64,000 nt of DNA from Actinomycetospora straminea (GCF_028737255.1 NZ_JAQZAN010000018.1:1-64000); one strand, 5' to 3'. Counted from the stretch's first letter, positions 42,772 through 52,354 are shown. Translations and numbers: made by a program. The notes: a model not told the origin generated them from the letters alone.

Positions 42772-43895
42772 TGCGCCTGCTCCGGGCTCCGGCGGGTCAG
42801 TTGGTCGGACACGGTGGCGGTGAGCTCCTGCCAGGAGTCGTCGAACTTCTGGACGCCCTCGTTCTCCAGCGTCAGGTAGACGTCGTCGACGTCGATGCCG
42901 ACGTGCGCGAGCCCGGCGAACACTTCGCGGGCCGCCTCCTCGGTGCCGCTGACCGCGTCGCCGTGCAGCTCACCGTGGTCGGCGAACGCCTTGAGCGTGG
43001 CCTCGGGCATCGTGTTGACGGTGTTCGGCGCGGCCAGCTCCGTGACGTAGAGCGTGTCCGGATAGGCCTTGTTCTTCACGCCGGTCGAGGCCCACAGCGG
43101 GCGCTGGGCCTTGGCGCCGGCGCCCTTGAGCGCCGCCCACCGCTCGGTGCCGAACACCTCGAGGTAGGCCGCGTAGGCGAGGCGGGCGTTGGCGATCGCC
43201 GCGGTGCCGCGCAGGTTCAGCGCGGCGTCGGTGCCGATGGCGTCGAGGCGCTTGTCGACCTCGGAGTCCACCCGCGAGACGAAGAACGAGGCGACCGACG
43301 CCATCGACGACAGGTCGTGCCCGTTGGCGCGGGCCTGCTCCATCCCGGCGAGGAAGGCGTCCATGACCTGGCGGTAGCGCTCGACCGAGAAGATCAGCGT
43401 GACGTTGACGCTGATGCCCTCGGCGAGGGTGCGCGTGATCGCCGGGATGCCCTCGACGGTCGCCGGGATCTTGATCATGAGGTTGGGCCGGTCGACCGTC
43501 TTCCACAGGTCGGCGGCCTCGGCGACGGTGCCCTCGGTGTCGTGGGCCTTGCCCGGGTCGACCTCGAGCGACACCCGCCCGTCGACGCCGCCGGTCTGCT
43601 GCCACACGCCGCGGAAGACGTCGCAGGCGCGGCGGACGTCCTCGGTGGTGAGCTCGCGGATGGCGTCCTCCACCGAGGCGCCGCGGGCGGCGAGCCCGTC
43701 GAGGTCCTCGGCGTAGTGGTCGGCCTCCGCGAAGGCGCTGGCGAAGATCGTCGGGTTGCTCGTGACGCCGACGACCTCGTACTCCTCGATCAGCGAGGTG
43801 AGGTTGCCGGACTCGATGCGCTGGCGGGACAGGTCGTCGAGCCAGACGGAGACGCCGGCCGCGGAGAGGTCGGCGAGGGGGGTGTTGCTGGCCAT
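42768..43895 (-). CDS. tal: Transaldolase
   Basis: Tal moves a dihydroxyacetone unit between sugar phosphates in the non-oxidative pentose phosphate pathway. The 375-residue protein is of the long actinobacterial class. The family motif [12 protein letters not shown] is near residue 43, the Schiff-base Lys is in [10 protein letters not shown], and VNVTLIFS follows. [15 protein letters not shown]-like [12 protein letters not shown] lies in the second half. ATG 43895 is preceded by GAGGAGGA. It overlaps pgi by four bases. Confidence 0.96.
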   Translation of the reverse strand: MASNTPLADLSAAGVSVWLDDLSRQRIESGNLTSLIEEYEVVGVTSNPTIFASAFAEADHYAEDLDGLAARGASVEDAIRELTTEDVRRACDVFRGVWQQTGGVDGRVSLEVDPGKAHDTEGTVAEAADLWKTVDRPNLMIKIPATVEGIPAITRTLAEGISVNVTLIFSVERYRQVMDAFLAGMEQARANGHDLSSMASVASFFVSRVDSEVDKRLDAIGTDAALNLRGTAAIANARLAYAAYLEVFGTERWAALKGAGAKAQRPLWASTGVKNKAYPDTLYVTELAAPNTVNTMPEATLKAFADHGELHGDAVSGTEEAAREVFAGLAHVGIDVDDVYLTLENEGVQKFDDSWQELTATVSDQLTRRSPEQAQ

Positions 43896-43923
43896 GGGGT
43901 CCTCCTCGGACTGCGGACCGGGA

Positions 43924-46071
43924 TCAGGAGCGCTCGGCGCGCTCGGCGGCGCGGGCGAGCGAACGGCGTCCGGCCTCGACCACGTGCTCGGTGGTGAAGC
44001 CGAACTGCTGGAACAGGGTCTTGTAGTCGGCGCTGGCCCCGAAGTGCTCGATGGAGACGCACTCGCCGTCGTCGCCGACGAACTTGTGCCAGGACTGGGC
44101 GACGGCGGCCTCGACCGAGACGCGCGCCCTGACCTCCGGCGGGATGACGTGGCGGGTGTACGACCGGTCCTGCGCCTCGAACCACTCGACGCAGGGCATG
44201 CTCACCACACGGGTGGGAACGCCCTCGGCCTCGAACACCTTCCGGGCCTCGACGGCGAGCTGGACCTCGGAGCCGGTGGCGATGAGCACCAGCTGCGGCT
44301 GCCCGCCGCTCGCGTCGGCGAGGACGTAGCCGCCCCGGCCGACGCCGTCGGTGTCGGTGCCCTCGAGGATCGGCAGGTTCTGCCGGGTCAGGGCGAGACC
44401 GGCGGGGCCGGTCGGGTTGTCGAGGATGTGGCGGACGCACGCGGCGGTCTCGTTGGCGTCCGCGGGGCGCACGACCGACAGGCCCGGCACCGCGCGCAGT
44501 GAGGCGAGCTGCTCGATCGGCTGGTGCGTGGGCCCGTCCTCGCCGAGGCCGATCGAGTCGTGGGTCCAGATGTAGGTCGTCGGCAGCTTCATCAGCGCCG
44601 CGAGCCGGACCGGCGGGCGCATGTAGTCCGAGAAGATCAGGAACGTGCCGCCGTAGACGCGGGTGCCGCCGTGGAGCGCGATGCCGTTGAGGATCGAGCC
44701 CATGGCGTGCTCGCGGACCCCGAAGTGCAGGGTGCGGCCGTAGGGGCTCATCCGGCCCCACATGTTCGTGGAGACCGTCGACGGGCCGAACGAGTCGGCG
44801 CCCTTGATCGTCGTGTTGTTCGACTCCGCGAGGTCGGCCGACCCGCCCCAGAGCTCGGGCAGCACGGGGCCGATCTCGCCGAGGATCTTCTGTAGCGCCT
44901 TGCGGGTCGCGACGGGGTCGCCGCCGGCCTCCCAGGTCGGGAGCTTCTCGTGCCAGCCGTCGGGCAGCTGGCGCCGCGCCATGCGCTCGAGCAGCGCGCG
45001 GCGCTCGGGGTTGGCCTCGGCCCAGTCCGCGAACTGCTTGTCCCACTGCTCGTGGGCGGCCTTGCCACGCTCGCCGACCGCGCGGGTGTGCTCGAGGACG
45101 TCCTGGTCGATGTGGAAGTGGGCGTCCGGGTCGAAGCCGAGGATCTCCTTGACCGCGCGGACCTCGTCCTCGCCGAGCGCCGCGCCGTGCGCCGCACCGG
45201 TGTTCATCTTCTCCGGCGCGGGATAGCCGATGATCGTCCGCAGCGCGATGAAGCTCGGGCGGCCGGTCTCGGCCTTCGCGTTGGCGAGCGCCTCACGGAT
45301 GCCGACGACGTTCTCGCCGCCGCGCACCACCTGGGTGTGCCAGCCGTAGGCCTCGTAGCGCCCCACGACGTCCTCGGACAGGGCGACGGTGGTGTCGTCC
45401 TCGATCGAGATGTGGTTGTCGTCGTAGATGACGACGAGGTTGCCCAGCTGCTGGCGACCGGCGATCGACGACGCCTCGGCCGTCACGCCCTCCTCGATGT
45501 CGCCGTCGGACGCGATGACGTAGATGACGTGGTCGAACGGGCTCTCGCCCTCCGGCGCGTCCGGGTCGAACAGGCCGCGCTCGCGGCGGGCGGCCATCGC
45601 CATGCCGACCGACGACGCGAGGCCCTGGCCCAGCGGGCCGGTGGTGATCTCGACGCCGGGGGTGTGGCTGTACTCGGGGTGACCGGGGGTGGCCGAGTCC
45701 CAGGTGCGCAGCTCCTGCAGGTCACGCATCTCGAGGCCGTAGCCGGCGAGGAAGAGCTGCAGGTAGAGCGTCAGGCTCGAGTGCCCGGCGGACAGGACGA
45801 AGCGGTCACGGCCCTGCCAGCCCGGCGCCGCGGGGTCGTGGCGCATCGTGTGCTGGAAGAGCTCGTAGGCCAGGGGAGCGAGGGACATCGCGGTCCCCGG
45901 GTGACCGTTGCCGACCTTCTGGACGGCGTCGGCGGCGAGCACGCGGATGGTGTCCACGGCCTTCTGGTCGAGGTCGGACCAGTCGTCCGGACGATGCGGC
46001 GTCAGGAGCGCCTGGATCTCGTCGGGGTCCTCGCTCGCGGGCTGCGTGCTGCTCACATCGGTCGCGGTCAC
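43924..46071 (-). CDS. tkt: Transketolase
   Basis: Tkt transfers two-carbon units between sugar phosphates using thiamine diphosphate. The 715-residue protein has [15 protein letters not shown] at the substrate channel, the ThDP motif [18 protein letters not shown] (read as SDGDIEEG here), [11 protein letters not shown], and the C-terminal [18 protein letters not shown] with an active-site His. GTG 46071 is chosen because an AGGAAGG lies upstream in this strand and homologs start here; the frame is open further upstream but is not conserved. It starts the minus-strand operon. Confidence 0.96.
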   Translation of the reverse strand: MTATDVSSTQPASEDPDEIQALLTPHRPDDWSDLDQKAVDTIRVLAADAVQKVGNGHPGTAMSLAPLAYELFQHTMRHDPAAPGWQGRDRFVLSAGHSSLTLYLQLFLAGYGLEMRDLQELRTWDSATPGHPEYSHTPGVEITTGPLGQGLASSVGMAMAARRERGLFDPDAPEGESPFDHVIYVIASDGDIEEGVTAEASSIAGRQQLGNLVVIYDDNHISIEDDTTVALSEDVVGRYEAYGWHTQVVRGGENVVGIREALANAKAETGRPSFIALRTIIGYPAPEKMNTGAAHGAALGEDEVRAVKEILGFDPDAHFHIDQDVLEHTRAVGERGKAAHEQWDKQFADWAEANPERRALLERMARRQLPDGWHEKLPTWEAGGDPVATRKALQKILGEIGPVLPELWGGSADLAESNNTTIKGADSFGPSTVSTNMWGRMSPYGRTLHFGVREHAMGSILNGIALHGGTRVYGGTFLIFSDYMRPPVRLAALMKLPTTYIWTHDSIGLGEDGPTHQPIEQLASLRAVPGLSVVRPADANETAACVRHILDNPTGPAGLALTRQNLPILEGTDTDGVGRGGYVLADASGGQPQLVLIATGSEVQLAVEARKVFEAEGVPTRVVSMPCVEWFEAQDRSYTRHVIPPEVRARVSVEAAVAQSWHKFVGDDGECVSIEHFGASADYKTLFQQFGFTTEHVVEAGRRSLARAAERAERS

Positions 46072-46498
46072 GAACCGTGCCTTCCTGCGCGTGTCGTGCG
46101 CCGTGGGCGAGGCCACGGCGCGTCGGTCCTTGCCCGGGCTCCGGCGTCGGACGGCGGCGTCGCACGACCATGTCGCCCCGGTCCGGGCGATGCTCCCACG
46201 GGATCGATTCGGGTCCACACCACGGCGGCCGGGACCTGCGTCGATCCTCCGTCATGGCACGCCACTGCGTATACCCTCCGCGCCCCGGACGGACACCGCA
46301 CACCTATGATCGCCGCGTCGTTCGGCAACCGGTCCCGACGACGTCACGCACCCGTGACGTGTCGGACACCGCACCGCCCCGGGGACGCCCCCCGCGAGCG
46401 CGCGGAGCCGTGGGGGTGCAGACTTCCCCGACGACAGCGTGTAGGAGACGCGGGTCGTGCCAGGAGCAGTTCCGTCCACCACAGCGAGGTGCCACTCA
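46072..46498. promoter_or_regulatory. 427-bp divergent intergenic region, tkt and ctaB
   Basis: This is the longest non-coding stretch of the window. On the minus strand GGGTAT (46271-46276) with GTGT 16 bp upstream (46293-46296) resembles a SigB/SigF-type promoter for tkt. On the plus strand TATGAT (46305-46310) is a good -10 box for ctaB, but no clear -35 box precedes it. Further on is a 20-bp palindrome, ACGTCAC and GTGACGT with a 6-bp spacer (46341-46360). An AGGAG (46443-46447) offers a ribosome binding site for an upstream GTG of ctaB. I see no convincing gene or tRNA. Confidence 0.45.
46341..46360. promoter_or_regulatory. Palindrome ACGTCAC-N6-GTGACGT
   Basis: Two perfect 7-bp arms with a 6-bp spacer GCACCC, about 30 bp downstream of the plausible -10 box of ctaB. 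This position would block or regulate transcription or form an RNA hairpin in the leader. The order of the arms (GTCAC then GTGAC) is the reverse of a CRP site (GTGA then TCAC). Confidence 0.5.
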
Positions 46499-47434
46499 GT
46501 GAGCACGGCGGTCGGCCCTGTCCCCGCGACGCGGCGGGGCGGTCTGCTCGCCACCGTGCGGGCCTACCTGGCGCTGACCAAGGCCCGCATCATCGAGCAG
46601 CTGCTCGTGGTCACGGTGCCGGCGATGATGCTCGCCGAGCGGTCGGTGCCGTCCCTGTGGCTCGTGCTGGCGGTGCTCGTCGGCGGTGCCGGCGCGGCCG
46701 CGAGCGCGCACGCGCTGAACTGCGTCGTCGACGCGGACATCGACGCGAAGATGGCCCGCACCCGCAAGCGTCCCCTGGCCCGCGAGGCCGTCCCGCGCTC
46801 GCACGCCCTGGTGTTCGGGCTGCTGCTCGGCGCGGCGTCGGCGGTGTGGCTGGGGCTGACGGCGAACTGGGTCGCGGCGGGCCTCTCGGTCGCGGCGATC
46901 GCGTTCTACATCCTCGTGTACACGCTGCTGCTCAAGCGCCGCACGTCGCAGAACATCGTCTGGGGCGGCGCCGCCGGCTGCATGCCGGTGGTGATCGGCT
47001 GGGCGGCCGTGACGGGCACCGTCGAGTGGCCCGCGCTGGTGCTCTTCGCGATCATCTTCTTCTGGACGCCGCCGCACTTCTGGGCGCTCGCGATGCGCTA
47101 CCGCGACGACTACGCCGCCGCCGGCATCCCGATGCTGCCCGTCGTCGCCTCGCCCCGGCGGGTCAGCCGCCAGATCGTCGCCTACTCCTGGGCGATGGTG
47201 GCCTGGTCGGCGCTGCTGGTCCCCGCGACGTCCTGGATCTACCTCGGCGCCGCCACCCTCGGCGGGGTGTGGTTCCTCGTCGCGGCCCACCGTCTCGACC
47301 GCGCGGTCAAGCGCGACGAGGTGGTGCAGTCGATGCGCCTGTTCCACCTCTCGAACACCTACCTCACCGGCCTCTTCGTGGCCGTGGCGGTGGACTCGGC
47401 CCTCGGCTGGCCGGTCTTCGGCTGGCCGTTCTAG
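46499..47434 (+). CDS. ctaB: Protoheme IX farnesyltransferase (heme O synthase)
   Basis: CtaB adds a farnesyl group to heme B to form heme O, the first step to heme A for the aa3 oxidase. The 311-residue UbiA-family protein has nine or so membrane helices. The first Asp-rich motif is NCVVDADIDAKMARTRKRPL; RYRDDYAAAGIPMLPVV is the second. GTG 46499 has GAGGTG upstream. A second start, GTG 46457, has an equally good AGGAG and would add 14 residues, so both are possible. It is divergent from tkt, as in Mycobacterium; ctaA lies 2.2 kb away on the other strand. Confidence 0.94.
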   Translation: MSTAVGPVPATRRGGLLATVRAYLALTKARIIEQLLVVTVPAMMLAERSVPSLWLVLAVLVGGAGAAASAHALNCVVDADIDAKMARTRKRPLAREAVPRSHALVFGLLLGAASAVWLGLTANWVAAGLSVAAIAFYILVYTLLLKRRTSQNIVWGGAAGCMPVVIGWAAVTGTVEWPALVLFAIIFFWTPPHFWALAMRYRDDYAAAGIPMLPVVASPRRVSRQIVAYSWAMVAWSALLVPATSWIYLGAATLGGVWFLVAAHRLDRAVKRDEVVQSMRLFHLSNTYLTGLFVAVAVDSALGWPVFGWPF

Positions 47435-47452
47435 GACTTCGTCAGGCCGTCG

Positions 47453-48406
47453 CTAGGCCCAGAGCCGCGGCGCCACCGGGCGTCGGGGGTAGCGACCCCG
47501 CATGTCCGGGACGTCGCGCCACCGCAGCCGGTCGAGGCGCGCCGAGAACGCGACGACGCGCTCGACCACGTGGGCCACGGGGTGCTCGCCACCGGCTCCG
47601 AGCGACACCACCTCCCACCCGTGGTCGAGCAGCGCCCCGGCGCGGGCCCAGGCGTCGTCCGGGGCCCGGTCCACGAGCACGCCGCCGCGCCGGTCCGGCC
47701 AGGCCAGGTCGAGCTCGCCGACGACCTCCTCGGTGGTCGCCGCCGTCACCACCGCGCCGATCAACGGTGCCGGCAGGCGCGCGGACAGGACGCCGAGCCG
47801 AACGCGCGTGCGTCGCGGCGTGTCGGCCCCGGGGTCCATCAGCGCCGCGGCCGCTCGCACCCGCGCCATCCCCCGCTCGCCGGTGTGCCGGTCGGCGAGC
47901 GCCACGACGTCGGCCGTGCGCAGTCCGTAGCGGCGGGCGAGGGCGTCGGCGACCACCACCGCCTCCACCGTGGGCAGTCGGCGGGCGACCTCGAGCACGG
48001 TGCGGCCCGGCGAGGTGAGGCGCAGGACGGCGCCGTCACCCCCGTCCGGCCACGTGACGACCTCGTCCTCCGGGAGCTCGGCGCGCCGGACGTCCAGGGC
48101 GCCCCGCGATCGGGTGCCCGCGCCCGGGACGAGCACCTCGGTCCGCTCCGGGATCTCGGTCGTCGTCCCGGCGTCGGCCACCGCTGCGCCCGCCCCCCAG
48201 AGCACCGCCGCGGCCGTCCCCGTGACGGTGCCGTCCGGGTGGCGCAGCATCGCGGCGCGGGCGAGCGTCACCCGGTCGACGGGCGTCCCCGCGGCCACGT
48301 ACACGTCGTGCCCGAGAGGGACGAATCCCGGTCCGCGGAGCCGCCCCGGCGTGAGGACACCACGCCCCACGGCCTCGGACCCACGGAACGGTCGCTCGAG
48401 GTCCAT
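47453..48406 (-). CDS. AbiEi-like protein with degenerate DUF559-type C-terminal domain
   Basis: A 317-residue protein. The N-terminal part, starting LTPGRLRGPGFVPLGHDVYVAAG, has the pattern of AbiEi-like antitoxins and DUF559-linked proteins found across actinobacteria. The C-terminal part recalls DUF559 nucleases: ELDLAWPD keeps the expected acidic strand, but the usual ExDGxxH core is replaced by VLVDRAPDD, so it is probably not an active nuclease. No AbiEii toxin is adjacent. ATG 48406 is chosen; longer frames would read through a palindrome. Function unknown. Confidence 0.65.
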   Translation of the reverse strand: MDLERPFRGSEAVGRGVLTPGRLRGPGFVPLGHDVYVAAGTPVDRVTLARAAMLRHPDGTVTGTAAAVLWGAGAAVADAGTTTEIPERTEVLVPGAGTRSRGALDVRRAELPEDEVVTWPDGGDGAVLRLTSPGRTVLEVARRLPTVEAVVVADALARRYGLRTADVVALADRHTGERGMARVRAAAALMDPGADTPRRTRVRLGVLSARLPAPLIGAVVTAATTEEVVGELDLAWPDRRGGVLVDRAPDDAWARAGALLDHGWEVVSLGAGGEHPVAHVVERVVAFSARLDRLRWRDVPDMRGRYPRRPVAPRLWA

Positions 48407-48453
48407 GCCGGGTTCGACGCAGCTCGCACACCGACGGTTCCGTCCGCCGGCAG

Positions 48454-48528
48454 CTCTCCATCTCGATCTCTCGAGAGTGTCGGGGCTGCTGAACAGTGGT
48501 GACACTCCGGAGAGATCGATCTGGAGAG
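48454..48528. repeat. 75-bp imperfect palindrome, family B, copy 1
   Basis: Left arm 48454-48481 and right arm 48501-48528 (28 bases each) are inverted repeats with about four mismatches, around a 19-base loop. It includes GATCTCTCGAGAGTGTC and GACACTCCGGAGAGATC. Copy 2 starts 137 bases away with the same plan. Both lie in the 261-bp gap between the quinone reductase gene and the AbiEi-like gene. Confidence 0.8.
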
Positions 48529-48590
48529 GTGCGCGCGGACCTCCTGCCGGCCCCCGGAGCCGCCGGCAGACCGCACGACGCCCCCGACGA

Positions 48591-48667
48591 CCTCTCCCGT
48601 TCGATCTCCCGGGAGTGTCAGGGCTGCGGTGCGCCGGCGACATCCTCGGGAGATCGAGATGGAGAGG
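48591..48667. repeat. 77-bp imperfect palindrome, family B, copy 2
   Basis: Left arm 48591-48619 and right arm 48639-48667 are inverted around a 19-base loop that shares GGGCTGC with copy 1. The arms contain GATCTCCCGGGAGTGTC and CGGGAGATCGAGATGGAGAG. The element ends exactly at the base before the stop codon of the quinone reductase gene, so on the minus strand it is its immediate 3' end. Confidence 0.8.
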
Positions 48668-49642
48668 TCACGGCACCAGGAGCAGCTTCCCCGTCGTGCG
48701 CCGGGACTGCAGGTCGCGGTGGGCGGTGGCGGCGTCGTCGAGGGCGTAGCGGCCGCCGATGCGCACCGACAGGTCGCCGGCCGCGACCGACGAGAACACC
48801 GCGGACGCCCGGGCCGCGAGGGCCTCGGGGGTGCGGACGTGCCAGTGCAGGGAGGGGCGGGTGAGGTAGAGCGAGCCGCCGCTGTTGAGGCGCTGGGGGT
48901 CGACGGGCGGGACCGGGCCGCTCGCGGCGCCGTAGAGGGCCAGCACGCCGCGGATGCGCAGGCTCGCCAGCGAGGCGTCGAAGGTGGCCGCGCCGACACC
49001 GTCGTAGACCACCGCGACGCCCTCGCCGTCGGTGAGGGCGCGGACGCGGTCGGCGAGGTCCTGGCTCGTGGAGCCGTAGCGCAGGGTCTCGTGCGCGCCG
49101 GCCTCGCGGGCCAGGGCGTCCTTCTCCTCCGACGAGGTCGTGGCGAGCACCCGGGCGCCGAGCGCGCGGGCCATCTGGCACAGGAGCAGGCCCATGCCGC
49201 CCGCGCCGGCGTGCACGAGGACGACGTCGCCCGGGGCCACGGGGTAGGTGTCGTGGAGCAGGTAGTGCGCGGTCATCCCCTGGAGGGCCACGGCGGTGGC
49301 GGTCTCGAGGTCCACGGCGTCGGGCACGACCACGAGCTCGGCGGCGGGGACGGTCGCGAGCGTCGCGTAGGAGCCGAGGGTGTTGGTCCAGACCACGCGG
49401 TCGCCGGGCACGACGGTGGTGACGCCGGGTCCGACGGCGCGCACGGTGCCGCCGCCCTCGAGACCGGGCACGAAGGGCAGCGCCGTCGTGTAGGTGCCGG
49501 TGCGGAAGTAGGTGTCGATGTAGTTGACACCGATCGCGGCCAGCTCGACGAGTGCCTCGCCGTCGCCGGGCTCGGGGTCGGGCAGGTCGGCGGGCACGAG
49601 CATCTCGGGGCCTCCGAGCTCGGTCACGCGGACGGCGTGCAC
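48668..49642 (-). CDS. qor: Zinc-free quinone oxidoreductase (MDR superfamily)
   Basis: A 324-residue medium-chain dehydrogenase/reductase without the zinc ligands. It begins MHAVRVTELGGPEML, the NADPH-binding motif is HAGAGGMGLLLCQMARALGARV (AxxGGxG type), and the GVNYIDTYFRTG substrate region matches quinone oxidoreductases. The role is NADPH-dependent reduction of quinones or similar electrophiles. It lies one base from ctaA on the same strand, and in Mycobacterium the same gene pair is found (qor near ctaA). Substrate not known. Confidence 0.9.
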   Translation of the reverse strand: MHAVRVTELGGPEMLVPADLPDPEPGDGEALVELAAIGVNYIDTYFRTGTYTTALPFVPGLEGGGTVRAVGPGVTTVVPGDRVVWTNTLGSYATLATVPAAELVVVPDAVDLETATAVALQGMTAHYLLHDTYPVAPGDVVLVHAGAGGMGLLLCQMARALGARVLATTSSEEKDALAREAGAHETLRYGSTSQDLADRVRALTDGEGVAVVYDGVGAATFDASLASLRIRGVLALYGAASGPVPPVDPQRLNSGGSLYLTRPSLHWHVRTPEALAARASAVFSSVAAGDLSVRIGGRYALDDAATAHRDLQSRRTTGKLLLVP

Positions 49643-49643
49643 G

Positions 49644-50615
49644 TCAGGGCCTCCCGGCCAGCGCGGGCGCGGGGACGTCGGACGACCCGAGGGTCACGGC
49701 GTCCGACTCGGCGGTCGCGGACCACAGCCACGCCGCCGCCGCGACGATCACGACGGCGCCGAGGACGTGCAGCGCCACGAGCAGCTCGGGGACGCCGAGG
49801 GCGTACTGGACGCCGCCGAGGGCGCCCTGGGCGAGCGTCAGGACGACGAGCACCCGCAGGCGCACGATCACCGCCCGGGGCGCACCGACCGCGTGCACCA
49901 TGAACCCGACGCCCACGAGCAGGCCGAGGAACGCGAACAGCAGGTGGGCGTGCGCGGCGGCGAGCGAGGGGAGCGGGATCGCGGCCAGGCGCGGGGTGGC
50001 GGCGTCGCCGCCGTGTGGCCCGGCCGCGGTGACCAGCGTGCCCGCCACGAGCAGGGCGACGAGCACCACCGATGTGACGACCAGCAGCCCGCGCAGCGCC
50101 GGCACGACGACGGGACGCCAGGGCGTGCCCGGCGGCGCGGCCATCGCGGCGGGGGAGGACTCGCGCACGAGGAGCACCGCGAGCCAGATCAGCGGGATCG
50201 TCACGAGGAAGTGCGGCGCCACCGTGTACCAGGCCAGGCCCGCGAGCACCGTGATCCCGCCGATGACGGCCTGCGCGACCACGCCGAGGGGCATCGTCGC
50301 GGCGAGGAGGATCAGCCGGCGCCGGCGCGGTCGGACGTTGACCGCGGCGAGCAGGCAGGCCGCGGTGACGAGCACGAGGGCGATGCCGAGCAGGCGGTTG
50401 CCGAACTCGACCCACTGGTGCAGCACGGCGATCTCGGGGTGCGGGACGGGGACGAGGCTGCCCGGGAAGCACTGCGGCCAGGTCGGGCAGCCGAGCCCGG
50501 ACCCGGTGACGCGGACGACGGCACCGGTGACCGCGATGCCCGCCTGGCCGACGACCGCGGCCATCGCGAGCCCGCGCATCAGCCGGGGCGGGGTGGCGGG
50601 GAGGCGCTCCAGCAC
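49644..50615 (-). CDS. ctaA: Heme A synthase
   Basis: CtaA oxidises heme O to heme A. The 323-residue protein has eight hydrophobic segments in two four-helix halves. Conserved residues are the histidines in LHQWVEFGNRLLG and APHFLVTIPLIW (first half) and AAAHAHLLFAFLGL and ALHVLGAVVIV (second half). The external loop GSGLGCPTWPQC has a cysteine pair of the type seen in Gram-positive CtaA. GTG 50615 is used; the ribosome binding site is weak. It pairs with ctaB at 46.5 kb. Confidence 0.92.
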   Translation of the reverse strand: MLERLPATPPRLMRGLAMAAVVGQAGIAVTGAVVRVTGSGLGCPTWPQCFPGSLVPVPHPEIAVLHQWVEFGNRLLGIALVLVTAACLLAAVNVRPRRRRLILLAATMPLGVVAQAVIGGITVLAGLAWYTVAPHFLVTIPLIWLAVLLVRESSPAAMAAPPGTPWRPVVVPALRGLLVVTSVVLVALLVAGTLVTAAGPHGGDAATPRLAAIPLPSLAAAHAHLLFAFLGLLVGVGFMVHAVGAPRAVIVRLRVLVVLTLAQGALGGVQYALGVPELLVALHVLGAVVIVAAAAWLWSATAESDAVTLGSSDVPAPALAGRP

Positions 50616-50647
50616 GAGGCTGATCCTACGTCCGGTCGTAGGCGCGT

Positions 50648-51418
50648 TCAGGACCAGCGCACGGTGCGGACGGCGATGCCGCCGGCGACCACGGTCCAGG
50701 CGAGCAGGACGACGACGTGGGCCGTGGACGGGGTGCCGCCCACCAGCGCCGTGCGCAGCCCCTCGGCGAGCGCCCCGGACGGCAGCAGCTGCACGACCGT
50801 CGCGAGCGGGCCGGGCAGCGCGGCGGCCGGGACGAGGACCCCGCCGGCGAAGAGCAGCACGAACCAGACGATGTTGGCGACGGCGAGCACCAGCTCCGCG
50901 CGCAGGCTCCCGCCCAGCAGCACGCCCACGGCGCCGAACGCCGCCGTCCCGAGCACGACGAGCAGCACGACCCACCCGGGCGAGCCCGCCCCCGGCCGCC
51001 ACCCGAGCGCGACGGCGACGGCGGCGAGCACGACGACCTGCACGAACACCACGGCCGCCATCCCGCCCAGGCGCCCGAGCACGATGAGCCAGCGCGGCAC
51101 CGCCGTCGCGGCGAGCCGGCGCAGCACCCCGTACCGGCGGTCGAAGCCCAGCGAGATCGCCTGGCTCGTGAACGCCGTCGACATGATCGCCAGCGCGAGG
51201 ACCGTGCCGAGCGCCGACGTGGGCCGCGGCTCGGGCAGCGGGACGACGCGCAGCAGCGTCAGCCCGATGAGCAGGGCGAGCGGGATGACGAGGGTGAGCA
51301 GCACCTGCTCGCCCTGGCGCAGCGCCAGCTTCGTCTCGAGCAGCACCTGCGTGCCGAGCATCCGGCCCAGCGCGCCCCGACCCGGGGCGGGGGTGAAGGT
51401 GCCTGCCTCGAAGCTCAC
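50648..51418 (-). CDS. ABC-2-type transporter permease
   Basis: A 256-residue membrane protein with six helices typical of ABC-2 exporters. Recognisable are SFEAGTFTPAPGRGALGRMLGTQ at the cytosolic start and the loop RYGVLRRLAATAVPRWLIV. GTG 51418 overlaps the ATPase stop codon. It forms an exporter with the ATPase gene upstream; the substrate is unknown. In Mycobacterium the equivalents lie at the same position between ctaA and mptB. Confidence 0.88.
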   Translation of the reverse strand: MSFEAGTFTPAPGRGALGRMLGTQVLLETKLALRQGEQVLLTLVIPLALLIGLTLLRVVPLPEPRPTSALGTVLALAIMSTAFTSQAISLGFDRRYGVLRRLAATAVPRWLIVLGRLGGMAAVVFVQVVVLAAVAVALGWRPGAGSPGWVVLLVVLGTAAFGAVGVLLGGSLRAELVLAVANIVWFVLLFAGGVLVPAAALPGPLATVVQLLPSGALAEGLRTALVGGTPSTAHVVVLLAWTVVAGGIAVRTVRWS

Positions 51419-52344
51419 GACCGCAGCTCCCGCCCCGTGAGCTCCAGGAACACGTCCTCGAGGCTGCGGCGGGCGACCCTCAGGTCGTCGGCGAGCACGC
51501 CCTGGCGCGCGCACCACGACGTCACCGTCGAGAGCACCTGCGGGTCGATGGAGCCCTCGACGAGGTAGCTGCCCGGGGTCGGCTCGGAGACCGTGCACCC
51601 CTCGGGCAGCGCGTCCGCGAGCAGGCGCAGGTCCATCCCGGCGGCGGCGCGGAAGCGCAGCTCGCGGTCCGCGCCGGCCGCGGTGAGGTCGTCGGGCGAG
51701 CCCTCGGCGACGGTGCGTCCGTGGTCGATGATCACGATGTGGTCGGCGAGGGTCTCGGCCTCCTGCATGAGGTGCGTGGTCAGCAGGACCGCCACGCCGT
51801 CGGCGCGCAGCGCGCGCACGAGGTCCCACACGAGGCGCCGGCCCTGCGGGTCGAGGCTCGCGGTGGGCTCGTCGAGGAACACCAGCTCGGGGCGCCCGAC
51901 CACGGCGCAGGCCAGGGCGAGGCGCTGCTGCTGGCCGACCGAGAGCCGCTTGTAGGGCGTGCGGGCGCAGGAGGCGAGCCCGAGGGTCTCGACGAGCCAG
52001 TCGGGGTCGAGCGGGTGTGCCGAGCAGGTCGCGACGAGCCCGACCATCTCCCGCACGCGCACCCCGGGGTACGCGCCGCCGCCCTGGGGCATGACGCCCA
52101 TCCGGGCGCGCAGGGCGTCGGGCGCGCCGGCGGGGTCGGTGCCGAGCACCCGGACCTCGCCCCCGTCGCGGCCGCGCAGGCCCTCGCACACCTCGACCGT
52201 CGTGGTCTTGCCCGCGCCGTTGGGCCCGAGCAGCGCGAGGACCTGGCCGGGCGCGAGGTCGAGGTCGAGCCCGTCGACCGCCGCGCGTCCCTGGTAGCGC
52301 ACGACGAGGTCGCGCACCTCCAGCGCGCGCACGGCTCCCGACAC
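51415..52344 (-). CDS. ABC transporter ATP-binding protein
   Basis: A 309-residue ABC ATPase of the ABC-2 export type. Walker A is GPNGAGKTTTVEV, the Q loop MPQGGGAYPG, the signature LSVGQQQRLALACA, Walker B LVFLDEPTASLDPQ and the H loop TTHLMQEAE. The C-terminal 90 residues are the extra domain of DrrA-like ATPases. It works with the permease directly downstream. GTG 52344 is used. Confidence 0.93.
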   Translation of the reverse strand: MSGAVRALEVRDLVVRYQGRAAVDGLDLDLAPGQVLALLGPNGAGKTTTVEVCEGLRGRDGGEVRVLGTDPAGAPDALRARMGVMPQGGGAYPGVRVREMVGLVATCSAHPLDPDWLVETLGLASCARTPYKRLSVGQQQRLALACAVVGRPELVFLDEPTASLDPQGRRLVWDLVRALRADGVAVLLTTHLMQEAETLADHIVIIDHGRTVAEGSPDDLTAAGADRELRFRAAAGMDLRLLADALPEGCTVSEPTPGSYLVEGSIDPQVLSTVTSWCARQGVLADDLRVARRSLEDVFLELTGRELRS

Positions 52345-52354
52345 GGACGACAGC

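Noticed and set aside
46077-46502. Open frames in the tkt-ctaB gap on both strands
   Set aside because: They have biased composition, no ribosome binding site and no recognisable motif; promoter-like elements lie within them.
48407-48643. N-terminal extension of the AbiEi-like protein
   Set aside because: The added residues translate the palindromic repeat, and ATG 48406 directly precedes the conserved part.
48454-48667. CRISPR array
   Set aside because: There are only two copies, each is a long palindrome with a constant loop, and no cas gene is nearby.
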